Source: Vibrio maritimus (GTDB lineage: Bacteria; Pseudomonadota; Gammaproteobacteria; Enterobacterales; Vibrionaceae). Taken from it: a stretch of 64,000 nt of DNA. A program made the translations under genes and the position numbers. The stretch is taken from positions 1 to 64,000 of the forward strand of contig BBMT01000011.1 of NCBI GenBank assembly GCA_000755425.1, in the 5' to 3' direction. The notes under the pieces were generated by a model. The model made no database searches. It worked only from the letters and a program-made list of their open reading frames with translations, and had not been told where the DNA came from. Positions within the stretch are counted from its first letter, which is position 1; each line of letters begins with the position of its first letter. This document shows positions 18,338-27,150 of the stretch, in pieces.

Positions 18338-19705
18338 TTACGCTGTGGTGGCGAAACCAGATTTATTCGACTTCGCTGCGAAGTAAAGCCTAGTCTCTTC
18401 AATGACGACTCCGCGCAACAGCACAAGACCAATCAGGTTTGGTATCGCCATGAGACCATTAACGATATCGGCGATAATCCAAATCATGTCCAGGTGCAGG
18501 AACGCGCCAGAGGCTACCAAACCTACGAAGATGATTTTATAAGGCAGTACTGCTTTCGTGCCCATCAGAAATACCACACAGCGCTCACCGTAGTAGTTCC
18601 AGCCAAGAATCGTTGTGAAGGCAAAGAACATGAGACCAATTGATACCAGCATTGGGCCAAAGTACTCAGCGTTAAGACCGGTCGCAAACGCGTGTGTTGT
18701 CATTGCTGCGCCAGCAAAGTCACTTTGCCATGCGCCAGTGAGAATCAATGCAAGACCCGTCATGGTACAAATGATGATGGTATCGATGAAGGTACCCGTC
18801 ATCGAGATAAGCCCTTGACGTACGCAGCTGTCAGTTTTCGCTGCCGCTGCTGCCATTGGTGCACTACCAAGACCACTTTCGTTAGAGAATACGCCACGTG
18901 CGATACCTGATTGGATCGCTAGCATGATGCTCGCACCAACAAAACCACCCGTTGCTGCTGTGCTACTAAATGCTGAAACAACGACAAGTTGTACCGCATC
19001 CACAAGCTTGTCAGCGTTCATGATGATAACGCTTAGGCATGCCAGCACATAGAACACCGCCATGGTTGGTACAACTTTACCCGCTACTTTGGCAATTGAC
19101 TGAATGCCGCCCAGGGTAACGAATGCAACTAACAGCGTGAGTACTGCCGCTGAAAGCTCTCGTGATACGCCAAAGGAGATCTCACTGGCATCCAGAATGG
19201 CATTCACTTGCGGAAAAGTACCGATACCAAAGCACGCTACACCGAGGGCAAATACTGCGAACATGGTTGCGAGGAACTTAGAACCGACACCATCTCGAAG
19301 GTAGTACATAGGACCGCCGAGCATTTGGCCTTTGTCGTCCACTTTACGGTATTTAACGGCAAGCAAACATTCAGCGTATTTGGTTGCCATTCCAAATAGA
19401 GCCGCCAGCCACATCCAAAATAGTGCGCCGGGACCACCAAGTTTAATGGCCGTTGCAACACCGACGATATTACCCGTACCGATTGTGGCCGATAGAGCGG
19501 TGCAAAGTGCTGCGAAGCTAGACACGTCGCCCTGACCAGACTTGTCTTTGGCAAAGATAAGCTTTAATGCAGTTGGAAGGTGGCGAAACTGTAAAAGACC
19601 CAATTTAAACGTGAAGTAGACGCCGGTACCAACCAATAAAATAAGCAGTGGTGGTCCCCAAACGAATGAGTCAATAGTTTGCAGTGTAGATTGAAGATTG
19701 TTCAT
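18338..19705 (-). CDS. Sodium:alanine/glycine symporter (AGCS family)
   Basis: Inner-membrane sodium-coupled symporter for alanine or glycine. The 455-residue protein has about ten to eleven helices and the AGCS signatures A-T-I-G-T-G-N-I-V-G-V-A-T-A, G-G-P-M-Y-Y-L-R and F-S-N-E-S-G-L-G-S-A-P-M. The mRNA leader carries a tandem glycine riboswitch, the same arrangement known for the Vibrio cholerae symporter VC1422, so glycine is a likely substrate. An AAGGGG ribosome site precedes the ATG. The gene is monocistronic and ends at the terminator 18283-18315. Confidence 0.92.
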   Translation of the reverse strand: MNNLQSTLQTIDSFVWGPPLLILLVGTGVYFTFKLGLLQFRHLPTALKLIFAKDKSGQGDVSSFAALCTALSATIGTGNIVGVATAIKLGGPGALFWMWLAALFGMATKYAECLLAVKYRKVDDKGQMLGGPMYYLRDGVGSKFLATMFAVFALGVACFGIGTFPQVNAILDASEISFGVSRELSAAVLTLLVAFVTLGGIQSIAKVAGKVVPTMAVFYVLACLSVIIMNADKLVDAVQLVVVSAFSSTAATGGFVGASIMLAIQSGIARGVFSNESGLGSAPMAAAAAKTDSCVRQGLISMTGTFIDTIIICTMTGLALILTGAWQSDFAGAAMTTHAFATGLNAEYFGPMLVSIGLMFFAFTTILGWNYYGERCVVFLMGTKAVLPYKIIFVGLVASGAFLHLDMIWIIADIVNGLMAIPNLIGLVLLRGVVIEETRLYFAAKSNKSGFATTA

Positions 19706-19856
19706 GATTTCCCCTTAATAAAACAAAACTTAAGGAGAAGAGAGAAAGGGCAGTGCGCTCGATCAAGCATGACATGATCGAAGAGGACTACTCGTATCGC
19801 TAAACACTGGCAAAGAGCCAGTTACTGAATTGAGTGTTTCAATGTTGCTATTCTCT

Positions 19857-20084
19857 CCTCTGTCCTTTGTACCTGAGAGTTTCACTCATTATAGAAATGA
19901 GCTTGCTCCTTCGGCGACCGATCTAACGGTTCTCTCCAGAGGTTCCTCCAACTACAGTCCTCACTTTATCCTTATCAATTGATAAGCTCTGATTTCTCAG
20001 AATAAAGCACCTGAAAGATTTACTTCTTCGGCGGGTAGTTTTAACCAAACGTTAAAAAATTGGTTAATTACCACTCTCCTGCAG
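19857..20084 (-). ncRNA. Tandem glycine riboswitch with an enlarged first aptamer
   Basis: Cis-acting glycine sensor in the alsT leader. Aptamer I spans 20084-19952: P1 CTGCAG/CTGTAG, GGAGAG, a P2 stem TTAACCAA/TTGGTTAA, then the conserved CCGAAGAAGTAAATC and CTTTCAGGT. Aptamer II spans 19942-19857: P1 CCTCTG/CAGAGG, GGAGAGA, GCCGAAGGAGCAAGC and ACTCTCAGGTACAAAGGAC. Both cores closely match the classic V. cholerae VCI-II riboswitch. In aptamer I the short loop between AGGT and GGAC is replaced by about 48 bases forming a branched arm. The interval 19706-19856 is the expression platform, with hairpins ACTGGC/GCCAGT and CGATCA/TGATCG. Its switching mechanism is not evident. Confidence 0.92.
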
Positions 20085-20333
20085 TCTTCATCGGAACAAA
20101 TATCTAGATACTAGATAATCTGTGAACGCAATCCTAGCGTATTTAAATAGCGATGTCATGAATAAATTTACAAATTTTATTTGAGCAAATAGGGTAGCAA
20201 AGTCAACGATTTGGTATATTTGAAATGTTTCTGACGTAAAACTCGTTTGAGTGGGGTACAGTGTCGCGTTGTGCAGTGAGCATAAAGCCAGCATTATCTC
20301 ATTTGGGACTTCCCTTAATACAAGGAGATGTAT

Positions 20334-20492
20334 ATGACTCGACTATTAGCGATCGCTTTTCTTGTCGTACTTGCCTTTATGCTGTTTCGCTATCGGACTA
20401 ATGAAAAAGTCCAGAAAGTGGTCATAGTCACTGCTTTATCAGCGTTTGCGATTTACGTAACGACGCTGGTGATCTCAGAGTTAATTCGATAG
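20334..20492 (+). CDS. Small two-helix membrane protein
   Basis: A 52-residue protein too short for most gene finders. The N-terminal helix (residues about 3-18, L-L-A-I-A-F-L-V-V-L-A-F-M-L-F) and a second helix (about 29-49) are separated by a short basic loop, F-R-Y-R-T-N-E-K. A textbook ribosome site, AAGGAG, precedes the ATG. It lies 24 bases before the coiled-coil membrane protein, so the two are probably co-transcribed. Function unknown. Confidence 0.75.
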   Translation: MTRLLAIAFLVVLAFMLFRYRTNEKVQKVVIVTALSAFAIYVTTLVISELIR

Positions 20493-20516
20493 TTATGGTC
20501 ACTCTTAGGAGTAGGT

Positions 20517-21260
20517 GTGGATAAGCAACAACAAAACCAACAAGCCGAGAATGATGACGTTGTTGTCATCGAGCAAAAAGATAATCGAGCTAGGCTCTAT
20601 ATAGGGATAGCAGCGGTTCTTGGTATTGCAACGGGTGGTCTGATTGGCGCCTCTGTGACTCAAAATGATTGGCAGCAGCGTTACGCTGAACTGGAATCTC
20701 GCTATCAACAAACCGTTACTCAAACCGAAAATCATGAGCAAACGTTGACTGAGCAATTATCAATGGCAGAGTCTCAAGCCCAGCTTAAGCTTCGCAAAGC
20801 GGTAGAGGAGAAGGTTGAGGAACACCAAGAACAAATCGCTGCTCTCGAGGAGCAAATTACTAAGCTTGAGCAAGACAAAACAGATTTGCAAAACCAGTTG
20901 TCGAGTAAAAAGCAGCAACTTGTAAAGCAAGAAAAAGAGAACACCCAGCTAGTTCGTAAAAATGATATCCAAAGCTCGATGTTTGAACAGTCTCAAGAGC
21001 TATTTAAACGCGAGGCTGAGCTCAAGGCCGAAGTCGCTAAGCTTGAACAAGAACGTGCTCAAATTACGCCAAACTTGGAAAGGCTAAAACAAGACTGTGA
21101 CTTGTACCTTGAGGGCACGTCATGGGATGCAAAATCAGACTCTTGTGAACGATATGATTCTGCAACCGCATCGCTAAGTCAGATCGAACAGATGCTCAAA
21201 GTACACAATATGGATCTTAACCACATTGCTACTTTGAAAACTGAGCTGGGTATCCAATAG
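20517..21260 (+). CDS. Membrane-anchored coiled-coil protein
   Basis: A 247-residue protein: an acidic N-terminal cytoplasmic tail, one membrane helix (residues about 27-47, ending in a glycine-rich G-G-L-I-G-A-S), then a long periplasmic coiled coil (about 55-195, heptads of L, E, Q and K) and a small C-terminal domain with two cysteines (D-C-D-L-Y-L, D-S-C-E-R-Y). Similar Vibrio proteins often carry chromosome-partition annotations, but no ATPase or DNA-binding motif is present, so that name is not supported. The start is GTG with TAGGAG upstream. Confidence 0.8.
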   Translation: MDKQQQNQQAENDDVVVIEQKDNRARLYIGIAAVLGIATGGLIGASVTQNDWQQRYAELESRYQQTVTQTENHEQTLTEQLSMAESQAQLKLRKAVEEKVEEHQEQIAALEEQITKLEQDKTDLQNQLSSKKQQLVKQEKENTQLVRKNDIQSSMFEQSQELFKREAELKAEVAKLEQERAQITPNLERLKQDCDLYLEGTSWDAKSDSCERYDSATASLSQIEQMLKVHNMDLNHIATLKTELGIQ

Positions 21261-21504
21261 TCCTAAGTTCGCTTCCTTTTGCTTTTTACTGTGTGTAACA
21301 ACAAGTAAGAGGAAGCGTCTCCCTCCCAATTTCGGGCTGCATCAAATCTTAATGCAATTGATACGTCTCTTTGCGAATCTTCTTCACACCTAACTCGTAA
21401 TTTCTATCGCCGTAAGTATCTCATTTACTTCAAACTTCTAGACTGTCTTTAACATCTAATTCAACACCATTTTATTTAAGTGGAAGAATGGAGAGACAGT
21501 CAAC

Positions 21505-22368
21505 GTGTATAAGCCGATGGAAAAAGTATCTACACTCGTTGTTTTTGCTGCGCTAGCGGCAAAAGTGGACGCCCATGGTATTCAATTTCTCGATCAAGCC
21601 CCCAATGTCACTAATGCTTTGGAATACCATCAGGATATCGACCTTGCTAGCTACTATGTCAGTGAAAAACTTGATGGAATACGAGCAATTTGGACCGGGA
21701 AGGAACTGGTCACACGGTCTGGTCGTATTTTAAATGCTCCTAAATGGTTCGTTAAGGACTTACCTGAGATAACGATAGAAGGGGAGCTGTGGGCAGGAAG
21801 AGGTGGCTTTGGACAAGTACAAAAAACGGTACTTGATAAAGTGCCAGACTCCTCTCAATGGCAAGCGATTACTTTTATGCTATTTGATGTACCGGGTCAC
21901 CTAGGTTCATTTGAACAGCGATATGGTTACCTCAAAGACTATTGTGAGTCTCTGCCGTATACGCACATTCAGTGTGTTGAACAAAAGGTTGTAGAGACGC
22001 ACAAAGATCTACAGGCTTTACTGACAGAAGTGACCCACGATCAAGCTGAAGGGCTAATGCTCAAAAAGCGTCATGAAATCTATCACCCCGGACGAAACAA
22101 CAGCTTAATTAAAGTAAAAACGGTCCAAGATACTGAAGGAATTGTAGTCGGATATAAACCTGGCAAAGGAAAGTACGATGGTATGATGGGAGCATTGCTG
22201 GTGGAGATAAACGGTGGAGTTCGACTTTATATCGGAACGGGTTTTACTGACGAAGAGAGAGCCAATCCGCCAGCTATAGGGAAGACAGTTACATTTAAGC
22301 ATAATGGGTGGACAGAAAACGGTATACCTAGGTTTGCACGCTATCATCGGATCCGAGAAAAAGAATGA
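21505..22368 (+). CDS. Periplasmic ATP-dependent DNA ligase (LigA/LigE type)
   Basis: Seals nicks in duplex DNA using ATP. This minimal ligase carries a signal peptide (residues about 8-23, V-S-T-L-V-V-F-A-A-L-A-A-K-V-D-A), placing it in the periplasm, where a role in repairing imported DNA has been proposed. Visible motifs are I (E-K-L-D-G-I-R-A, nucleophile K55), Ia and III (E-G-E-L-W, M-L-F-D-V-P), IV (A-E-G-L-M-L-K) and V (L-I-K-V-K). The 287-residue length matches a core adenylation domain plus OB-fold. It converges with the DUF3080 lipoprotein. The GTG start is uncertain; ATG 21517 is an alternative. Confidence 0.88.
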   Translation: MYKPMEKVSTLVVFAALAAKVDAHGIQFLDQAPNVTNALEYHQDIDLASYYVSEKLDGIRAIWTGKELVTRSGRILNAPKWFVKDLPEITIEGELWAGRGGFGQVQKTVLDKVPDSSQWQAITFMLFDVPGHLGSFEQRYGYLKDYCESLPYTHIQCVEQKVVETHKDLQALLTEVTHDQAEGLMLKKRHEIYHPGRNNSLIKVKTVQDTEGIVVGYKPGKGKYDGMMGALLVEINGGVRLYIGTGFTDEERANPPAIGKTVTFKHNGWTENGIPRFARYHRIREKE

Positions 22369-22380
22369 GATAGGTGGTCG

Positions 22381-23432
22381 CTATTGCACAACCACCGAAG
22401 AAAGGCTGCGACCACAACGTTTAAAAAGACGCTTCCAATAGTCACGTGAGCACGATTTGCTTGCTTAAAGGCTAGATGTCTTCGTTCTAAACTGTCACTG
22501 TTTTCCTTGTAGGTGGTGAGCAAATCAGATACGAAATGAGTTTGTGCTGACAGCGCCTGGTATTCAGAATCTAAATAGGAGAGGTACGGTTGCACCTCTT
22601 TGACAAAAACGTTGTTAAAGACGTTAACCAGATAATTGAAGCGCTCCATATTTCGGTTTTTGCCACAAGGGATGTTGTCGTCGTACTGATTGAGTTGCGT
22701 AGTGATCGTTTGCAACCAAAGCTGACTCGCCTCCAGAGAAAATGCCAATCGTCCAATCACATTCTGTTTCTCTAGTATTTCTTGATAACCTGTTAGTAAT
22801 GGCGGGCGTTCGAGTGTTGCTCGCTCTCTTGAGGCAATAAACTTGGCCACATCGTTAAAAGCCTTTAGCGGCTCTTTTATCTGTAATGCCAGACTGGCAT
22901 CACGCATGATAATCCAATCTGCACCACTGAGTTGCATTCGCATCGCGTCACTGGTGTAGACTAGATTAAAAAAGTAATCAGGTAAGTACTGATATTTGAT
23001 GTCTAAGATTTGTTCTAAGCTCTCTTTGAGCTCTGGCTCAATTTGATTTGAAGTTAAGCAACGCTCCAAACCATCAATTAGCTGTAGCTGATAGTCGAAG
23101 TTTCTAAATTGGTCTTGAACTTTACCAAGGACAGAGTTGCGTTCAGCAATCAAACCGAACAAGTTGCACTTGCGCAGTTGATAGCTATCAACCAAACCAA
23201 GAGTCGTACGAGGTATTTCTTTAGTTAGCTCTCTTTTGGCTGGAAGCTCTACTAGCGAGATTGAAGGGGAGGGCAATAGCTCGCTTTGTTGTACATTGGC
23301 AATGCGCTGTTGGTAATCTAGAAAACGATCCTTTGGTGAGTGACTAAAGCACCCGGTAGTGAGCGCAAAAAACAGCAGCAGAAAATGCGTATTGATAACC
23401 TTTATTGAAAGTGTCATCTCTTTCATAAACAC
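22381..23432 (-). CDS. DUF3080 lipoprotein (C-terminal frame error)
   Basis: Lipoprotein of unknown function with a lipobox (A-L-T-T-G-C near residue 28) followed by the DUF3080 hallmark P-A-K-R-E-L-T and the L-R-K-C-N-L-F-G-L-I-A-E-R-N-S-V-L-G-K-V block. As printed, the frame runs on and overlaps the ligase gene. If the T-run near 22413 had six rather than five T residues, the protein would end F-K-R-C-G-R-S-L-S-S-V-V-V-Q at 22381. That matches the W..LF.RCG-type end of the family and removes the overlap. GTG 23432 has AAGGAG 11 bases upstream; ATG 23426 and 23417 are alternatives. Confidence 0.78.
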
Positions 23433-23640
23433 GATATGGCTTGCTCCTTATGTTACTGCTCACTCTCTCTTAGCATGTATTCGTATACTCACTTTTTCAA
23501 ACTAGCCTTGTTCTTACGTAAGAGCAGCGTATAGCTGATCATTATAAAGCTTGAGAGAAATGCTCATGTTCTCACAAACTCAAATATACAGTTCTTTTAC
23601 TATGGTTAGATTGATGGATGATTTAAAAAACGGAGCTTAA

Positions 23641-23996
23641 ATGAGTGAGCAAGTAAAACTAGATTACGTTGAATTTGCAGCAAGCGATTTAGAAAAAACA
23701 AAGCGCTTCTTTAGTGCAGCCTTTAACTGGTCCTTTCAGGATTATGGTGAAGAATATACTGCTTTTGAAAACCAGGGGCTCAATGGCGGCTTCTATCGAG
23801 CTGAGCTAAGTTCAACGGCGGCTAGCGGCGGGGCATTATTGGTGTTCTACAGCCCAAATATCGAAGCAACGTACAAAAAAGTGGTGGATAACAAGGTACG
23901 ATTGTTCGCGAAATTTTCGACTTTCCCGGCGGCTGCCGCTTTCATTTTACTGAGCCTAGTGGCAATGAGTTTGCCGTTTGGTCTGAGTCACGATAA
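23641..23996 (+). CDS. Glyoxalase/VOC-family protein (frame broken once)
   Basis: Small metal-dependent VOC-fold protein of unknown substrate. The N-terminus (D-Y-V-E-F-A-A-S-D-L-E-K-T-K-R-F-F-S-A-A-F-N-W-S-F) and S-P-N-I-E-A-T-Y-K-K-V are typical of the bleomycin-resistance/glyoxalase superfamily. Restoring one G in a GGG run near 23895 gives G-T-I-V-R-E-I-F-D-F-P-G-G-C-R-F-H-F-T-E-P-S-G-N-E-F, the canonical C-terminal betas, ending E-S-R at 23996 (about 118 residues). Without it the frame would run on to 24018. It is monocistronic and followed by a strong terminator. Confidence 0.82.
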
Positions 23997-24021
23997 TCGC
24001 CAAGCAATGGGGAAGTAGCAA

Positions 24022-24055
24022 AAAAGCCGGCTCTGAGATATTCAGAGCCGGCTTT
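24022..24055. terminator. Bidirectional terminator between VOC gene and purT
   Basis: A perfect 11-bp GCCGGCTCTGA / TCAGAGCCGGC stem with a 5-base loop, with A-run upstream and TTTT downstream. It serves both converging genes. Confidence 0.9.
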
Positions 24056-24077
24056 TCGTTTGGTATTCTGTGTGAGC

Positions 24078-25253
24078 TTAGTAAATTACTTTTACTTTTT
24101 GTGCACAGCTTACGGCTTCATCTACTGCCGTCTCTAATGATTTGCGTTTAGTCAGCACGACACCCAAACGGCGGCGACCGTCTATATCAGGTTTACCGAA
24201 CAAGCGCACTTGAGTTTGTGGTAGCGCTAGTGCTTCATCTAGACCTTCAAAACGAATGTTGTTCGAGGTACCTTGACCAAGAATAACCGCTGATGCTGCT
24301 GGACCATATTGAGCAATGCTGTTCACTGGCATACCAGTAAACGCTCGTACATGAAGTGCAAACTCTGACATTTCCTGAGAAATCAGTGTGACTAGACCCG
24401 TATCATGAGGGCGTGGTGACACCTCATTGAAAATCACTTTGTCACCTTTGACGAACAACTCAACACCAAAAATACCGTAGCCACCAAGTGCGTTAACCAC
24501 TTGCTCAGCAGTGTACTCCGCCGCTTTACGTGCATTCTCTGTCATTACCTGTGGCTGCCAAGATTCGCGGTAGTCGCCATCTTCTTGGCGATGGCCAATA
24601 GGCGCACAGAAGTGAACGCCGTCAACCGCACGAACAGTGAGCAAAGTAATCTCATAATCAAAGTCGATGAAGCCTTCTACAATGACACGTCCAGCGCCAG
24701 TACGACCACCTTCTTGAGCGTATGTCCACGCTTTCTCGATATCCGCTTCGGTTTTAATAACACTTTGACCTTTACCTGAAGAACTCATGACTGGTTTAAC
24801 AACACAAGGAACACCAACGTGTTCAACGGCCGTTTTAAAATCGTCATAGTTGTCTGCAAACTGGTAAGGGGAGGTGTTTAATCCCAACTCTTCTGCTGCT
24901 AAGCGTCGGATGCCTTCGCGGTTCATAGTAAGTTTGGTTGCATTTGCTGTTGGAACTACATTGAGCCCTTTGTTTTCAAGCTCTACTAACTTGTCAGTTG
25001 CAATAGCCTCAATCTCAGGAACCACGTAACTTGGTTGCTCTTTTTCGATGATCGCCTCTAGTGCTTCCCCATCTAACATATCAAGTACATAGCTACGGTG
25101 AGCAACTTGCATAGCCGGTGCGTCTTCGTAACGATCGCAGGCGATAACTTCTAAACCAAGACGTTGACATTCGATGGCGACTTCTTTACCCAGTTCACCA
25201 GAGCCCAACAGTAGTACACGTGTAGCGTTTTCACGAGTTGCTGTACCAAACAT
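24078..25253 (-). CDS. purT: Phosphoribosylglycinamide formyltransferase 2 (formate-dependent)
   Basis: ATP-grasp enzyme converting GAR, formate and ATP to formyl-GAR in purine synthesis. The 391-residue protein shows V-L-L-L-G-S-G-E-L-G-K-E-V at the start, P-E-I-E-A-I-A-T, the ATP-grasp P-V-M-S-S-S-G-K-G-Q-S and E-L-F-V-K-G-D-K-V-I-F-N-E-V-S-P-R-P-H-D-T-G. Length and motifs match PurT throughout. A near-perfect PurR operator lies 60 bases upstream, so repression by hypoxanthine/guanine-bound PurR is expected. Confidence 0.96.
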   Translation of the reverse strand: MFGTATRENATRVLLLGSGELGKEVAIECQRLGLEVIACDRYEDAPAMQVAHRSYVLDMLDGEALEAIIEKEQPSYVVPEIEAIATDKLVELENKGLNVVPTANATKLTMNREGIRRLAAEELGLNTSPYQFADNYDDFKTAVEHVGVPCVVKPVMSSSGKGQSVIKTEADIEKAWTYAQEGGRTGAGRVIVEGFIDFDYEITLLTVRAVDGVHFCAPIGHRQEDGDYRESWQPQVMTENARKAAEYTAEQVVNALGGYGIFGVELFVKGDKVIFNEVSPRPHDTGLVTLISQEMSEFALHVRAFTGMPVNSIAQYGPAASAVILGQGTSNNIRFEGLDEALALPQTQVRLFGKPDIDGRRRLGVVLTKRKSLETAVDEAVSCAQKVKVIY

Positions 25254-25313
25254 ATAAAATCCTTGACGTTCATGAGGAAGAATTGCCGAGGATCATACTG
25301 GATTATCTTCAAA

Positions 25314-25329
25314 AAGCAAACGTTTGCGT
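25314..25329. promoter_or_regulatory. PurR operator of purT
   Basis: AAGCAAACGTTTGCGT contains the 12-bp palindrome GCAAACGTTTGC and matches the PurR consensus ACGCAAACGTTTGCGT at 15 of 16 positions. It is placed 60-76 bases upstream of the purT start. Confidence 0.88.
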
Positions 25330-25364
25330 GGAAAATTACTTGAGTTAGTAGAAACGCTAAAAAA

Positions 25365-25390
25365 ATAGCCTCGCAATAGGGCGAGGCTAT
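25365..25390 (-). terminator. Terminator of cdd
   Basis: ATAGCCTCGC / GCGAGGCTAT, a perfect 10-bp stem with a 6-base loop, followed on the minus strand by a T-run (A-run at 25359-25365 on plus). Confidence 0.85.
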
Positions 25391-25414
25391 GATTTTGTTT
25401 AATAAAACCGATGG

Positions 25415-26299
25415 CTACAGAGCGACATATTCCAGAGGAATATCTGGATCGATCGCTTCAAGCGTCGCTTGCGTGTCGGCTAAGTGGCTGATTTTACCAG
25501 AGGCCATTTCTGCAAGAGCTACGAGCTTAATATCTTCGAACGATTTTCCAGCGAGTAGTAACTGCATGAAAGCAACTTGGAGCGGAGGCAAGCTAGGTTG
25601 AATGCCGCATTTTCCGCATAAGCGCCTTTGAAGGTATTACCGTCTTTAGTGGTAATAGCAACGCCGCTGAGGTTCTTGGTATATGGCGAGTGGCTTTGGT
25701 TAAGCGCGTCGACAGCAGCGAGAACTAATGTGTCTGTCTCTTCGGTTGATAGCCCGTGTTGTTTAGGGCTCATTAGTGCATCGGTAATGCCTAAATCTTT
25801 AGGACCGAACGATTCTGGTAGGTATTCTTGTAACGTCATCTCATCGCGTTGTGGCAATTGCACAACCAAAGAGTCTGCTGTTGTAAGCTCATTCATGAAC
25901 TGACGACAGTGGCCGCACGGACTGTAGTTGATGGTGATGTCTTTTAGACCTGTTTCACCTTTCATCCAAGCGTGGCTGATGGCTGACTGCTCGGCATGAA
26001 CGGTTTGACCAAGCTGAGCACCGATGATTTCCATGTTGCGCCAAAATAAAGACGCCCGGACAATCCACGAACGATCGCGCCAACAAAAAACTCTGAAATT
26101 GGAGCGTAAGAATACGCTGCTGCAAATGGTAAAAGGGCAACACGTAGTTCACTATCATCAAGACCAGACAATGCCTGTAGTTTTCAAACTGTTCTTTGGA
26201 TAAAGTCGCATCGAAGTCTGGAGCCGTTAAAATAGGCTTTAAAAAGGTAGCAATGTGCTCTGGAGTGTCGGCCAACGCAGAATCAAAACGATCAGTCAT
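25415..26299 (-). CDS. cdd: Cytidine deaminase (frame broken three times)
   Basis: Deaminates cytidine and deoxycytidine in pyrimidine salvage. The catalytic zinc site is intact: H-A-E-Q-S-A-I and S-P-C-G-H-C-R-Q-F. Reading across three frames restores the long, enterobacterial-type enzyme with its inactive second domain (about 294 residues, ending L-E-Y-V-A-L at 25415). Single bases are missing near 26170 (C), 26040 (A) and 25600 (C), each in a short homopolymer. An intact housekeeping protein with three simple repairs points to sequence error. The promoter carries CRP and CytR boxes, the known control of E. coli cdd. Confidence 0.9.
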
Positions 26300-26357
26300 G
26301 CGGTTTCCTATGTGATTAAGTGTTTTTTACATTCTAAGCAAGTTTTGAGGATATAAA

Positions 26358-26405
26358 GGTGATGATGATCACATGTATGATTGCAACAATTGTAAATGTT
26401 GCAAT
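26358..26405. promoter_or_regulatory. CRP and CytR sites of the cdd promoter
   Basis: GGTGATGATGATCACA (26358-26373) matches the CRP consensus TGTGAN6TCACA at nine of ten positions. Just beside it, the inverted octamers ATTGCAAC (26380-26387) and GTTGCAAT (26398-26405) match the CytR half-site GTTGCATT closely. Side-by-side CRP and CytR sites are the established architecture of nucleoside-catabolism promoters. The array lies about 60-105 bases upstream of the cdd start. Confidence 0.7.
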
Positions 26406-26428
26406 ATAAGGGTGATGTCACACAAAGA

Positions 26429-26454
26429 GCGGGTTGTTAGATCTGACAACCCGC
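26429..26454 (-). terminator. Hairpin after the LrgB/YohK gene
   Basis: GCGGGTTGT / ACAACCCGC, a perfect 9-bp stem with an 8-base loop, 8 bases after the stop of the yohK-like gene. There is no clear T-run on the minus strand, so termination may be partial. Confidence 0.55.
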
Positions 26455-26462
26455 GATTGGCA

Positions 26463-27149
26463 TTAGTGAAGCCAATGGCTCAACCAAATCGAAAAGGCGA
26501 ACATAGATGGCGCAAGCACTGAGGTAATGACGCCGCATATCACGAGTGCTAGAGAGCTAAAGGCGGCATCGCGAGGATCTTTTTCAGCGCTTGTTGCAGT
26601 GCCTAAAGCGTGAGATACCGTCCCCATAGTGAGACCTTTCGCAATCGGGTGGGTGACGCCCAGTAGTTGGTAAATTGGATAGGCCATAATGGCACCAAAT
26701 AGGCCAACAAGCAGCACAAGGATGGCTGCAATTGCTGGTTCTCCACCGAGGTGACTAGAAACCTCCATCGCGATAGGAGTAGTTACAGACTTACCGAGTA
26801 AGCTAGCAATAAGCTCCATATCTGCACCCAGCAATACGGCGATAATCGATGCGGTAAACATAGACGCGATACTTCCCACACCGCAGGCGAGGGCGATAAT
26901 ACGCCAGTTTTGGCGTATCTGAGGAAGTTGCTCGTACAGAGGGTAGGCGAGGGCAACAACCGCTGGTTGAAGCAAGTAGCTGATCCACTCGTTGTCCGCG
27001 TAATAGGTATCAAACGGTACATTTAGCACCAGTAACAGAGGGATTAACATTGCGATGCTAAGTAAAAGCGGATTGAAAATAGGATTCTTAGCTTTTATGG
27101 CGATATAGCGTGCAATAAAAAATACAATAACGGTTACAGGGAGCCACAT
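26463..27149 (-). CDS. yohK: LrgB/CidB/YohK-family membrane protein
   Basis: A 228-residue integral membrane protein of the LrgB family, partner of a holin-like LrgA protein. Family marks include L-L-G-K-S-V-T-T-P-I-A-M-E-V-S, G-G-E-P-A-I-A-A and M-G-T-V-S-H-A-L-G-T-A-T-S-A. Homologues have been linked to murein hydrolase control and to export of by-products such as pyruvate or glycolate; the role here is unknown. One base separates it from the lrgA-like gene upstream. No LytSR-type system is in the window; adjacency to cdd is typical of enteric and Vibrio genomes (yohJK-cdd). Confidence 0.88.
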   Translation of the reverse strand: MWLPVTVIVFFIARYIAIKAKNPIFNPLLLSIAMLIPLLLVLNVPFDTYYADNEWISYLLQPAVVALAYPLYEQLPQIRQNWRIIALACGVGSIASMFTASIIAVLLGADMELIASLLGKSVTTPIAMEVSSHLGGEPAIAAILVLLVGLFGAIMAYPIYQLLGVTHPIAKGLTMGTVSHALGTATSAEKDPRDAAFSSLALVICGVITSVLAPSMFAFSIWLSHWLH

Positions 27150-27150
27150 A

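Noticed and set aside
19971..19986. CTTATCAATTGATAAG palindrome read as a LuxR/OpaR-type site
   Set aside because: The half-site order differs from the LuxR/HapR consensus, and it forms one hairpin of the expanded aptamer I arm.
20041..20067. TTAACCAA/TTGGTTAA inverted repeat read as a protein operator
   Set aside because: It is the P2 stem of glycine aptamer I on the minus strand.
20088..20294. Minus-strand 68-codon frame upstream of the riboswitch
   Set aside because: It lies in the promoter/leader region of alsT, has low-complexity composition and no family similarity.
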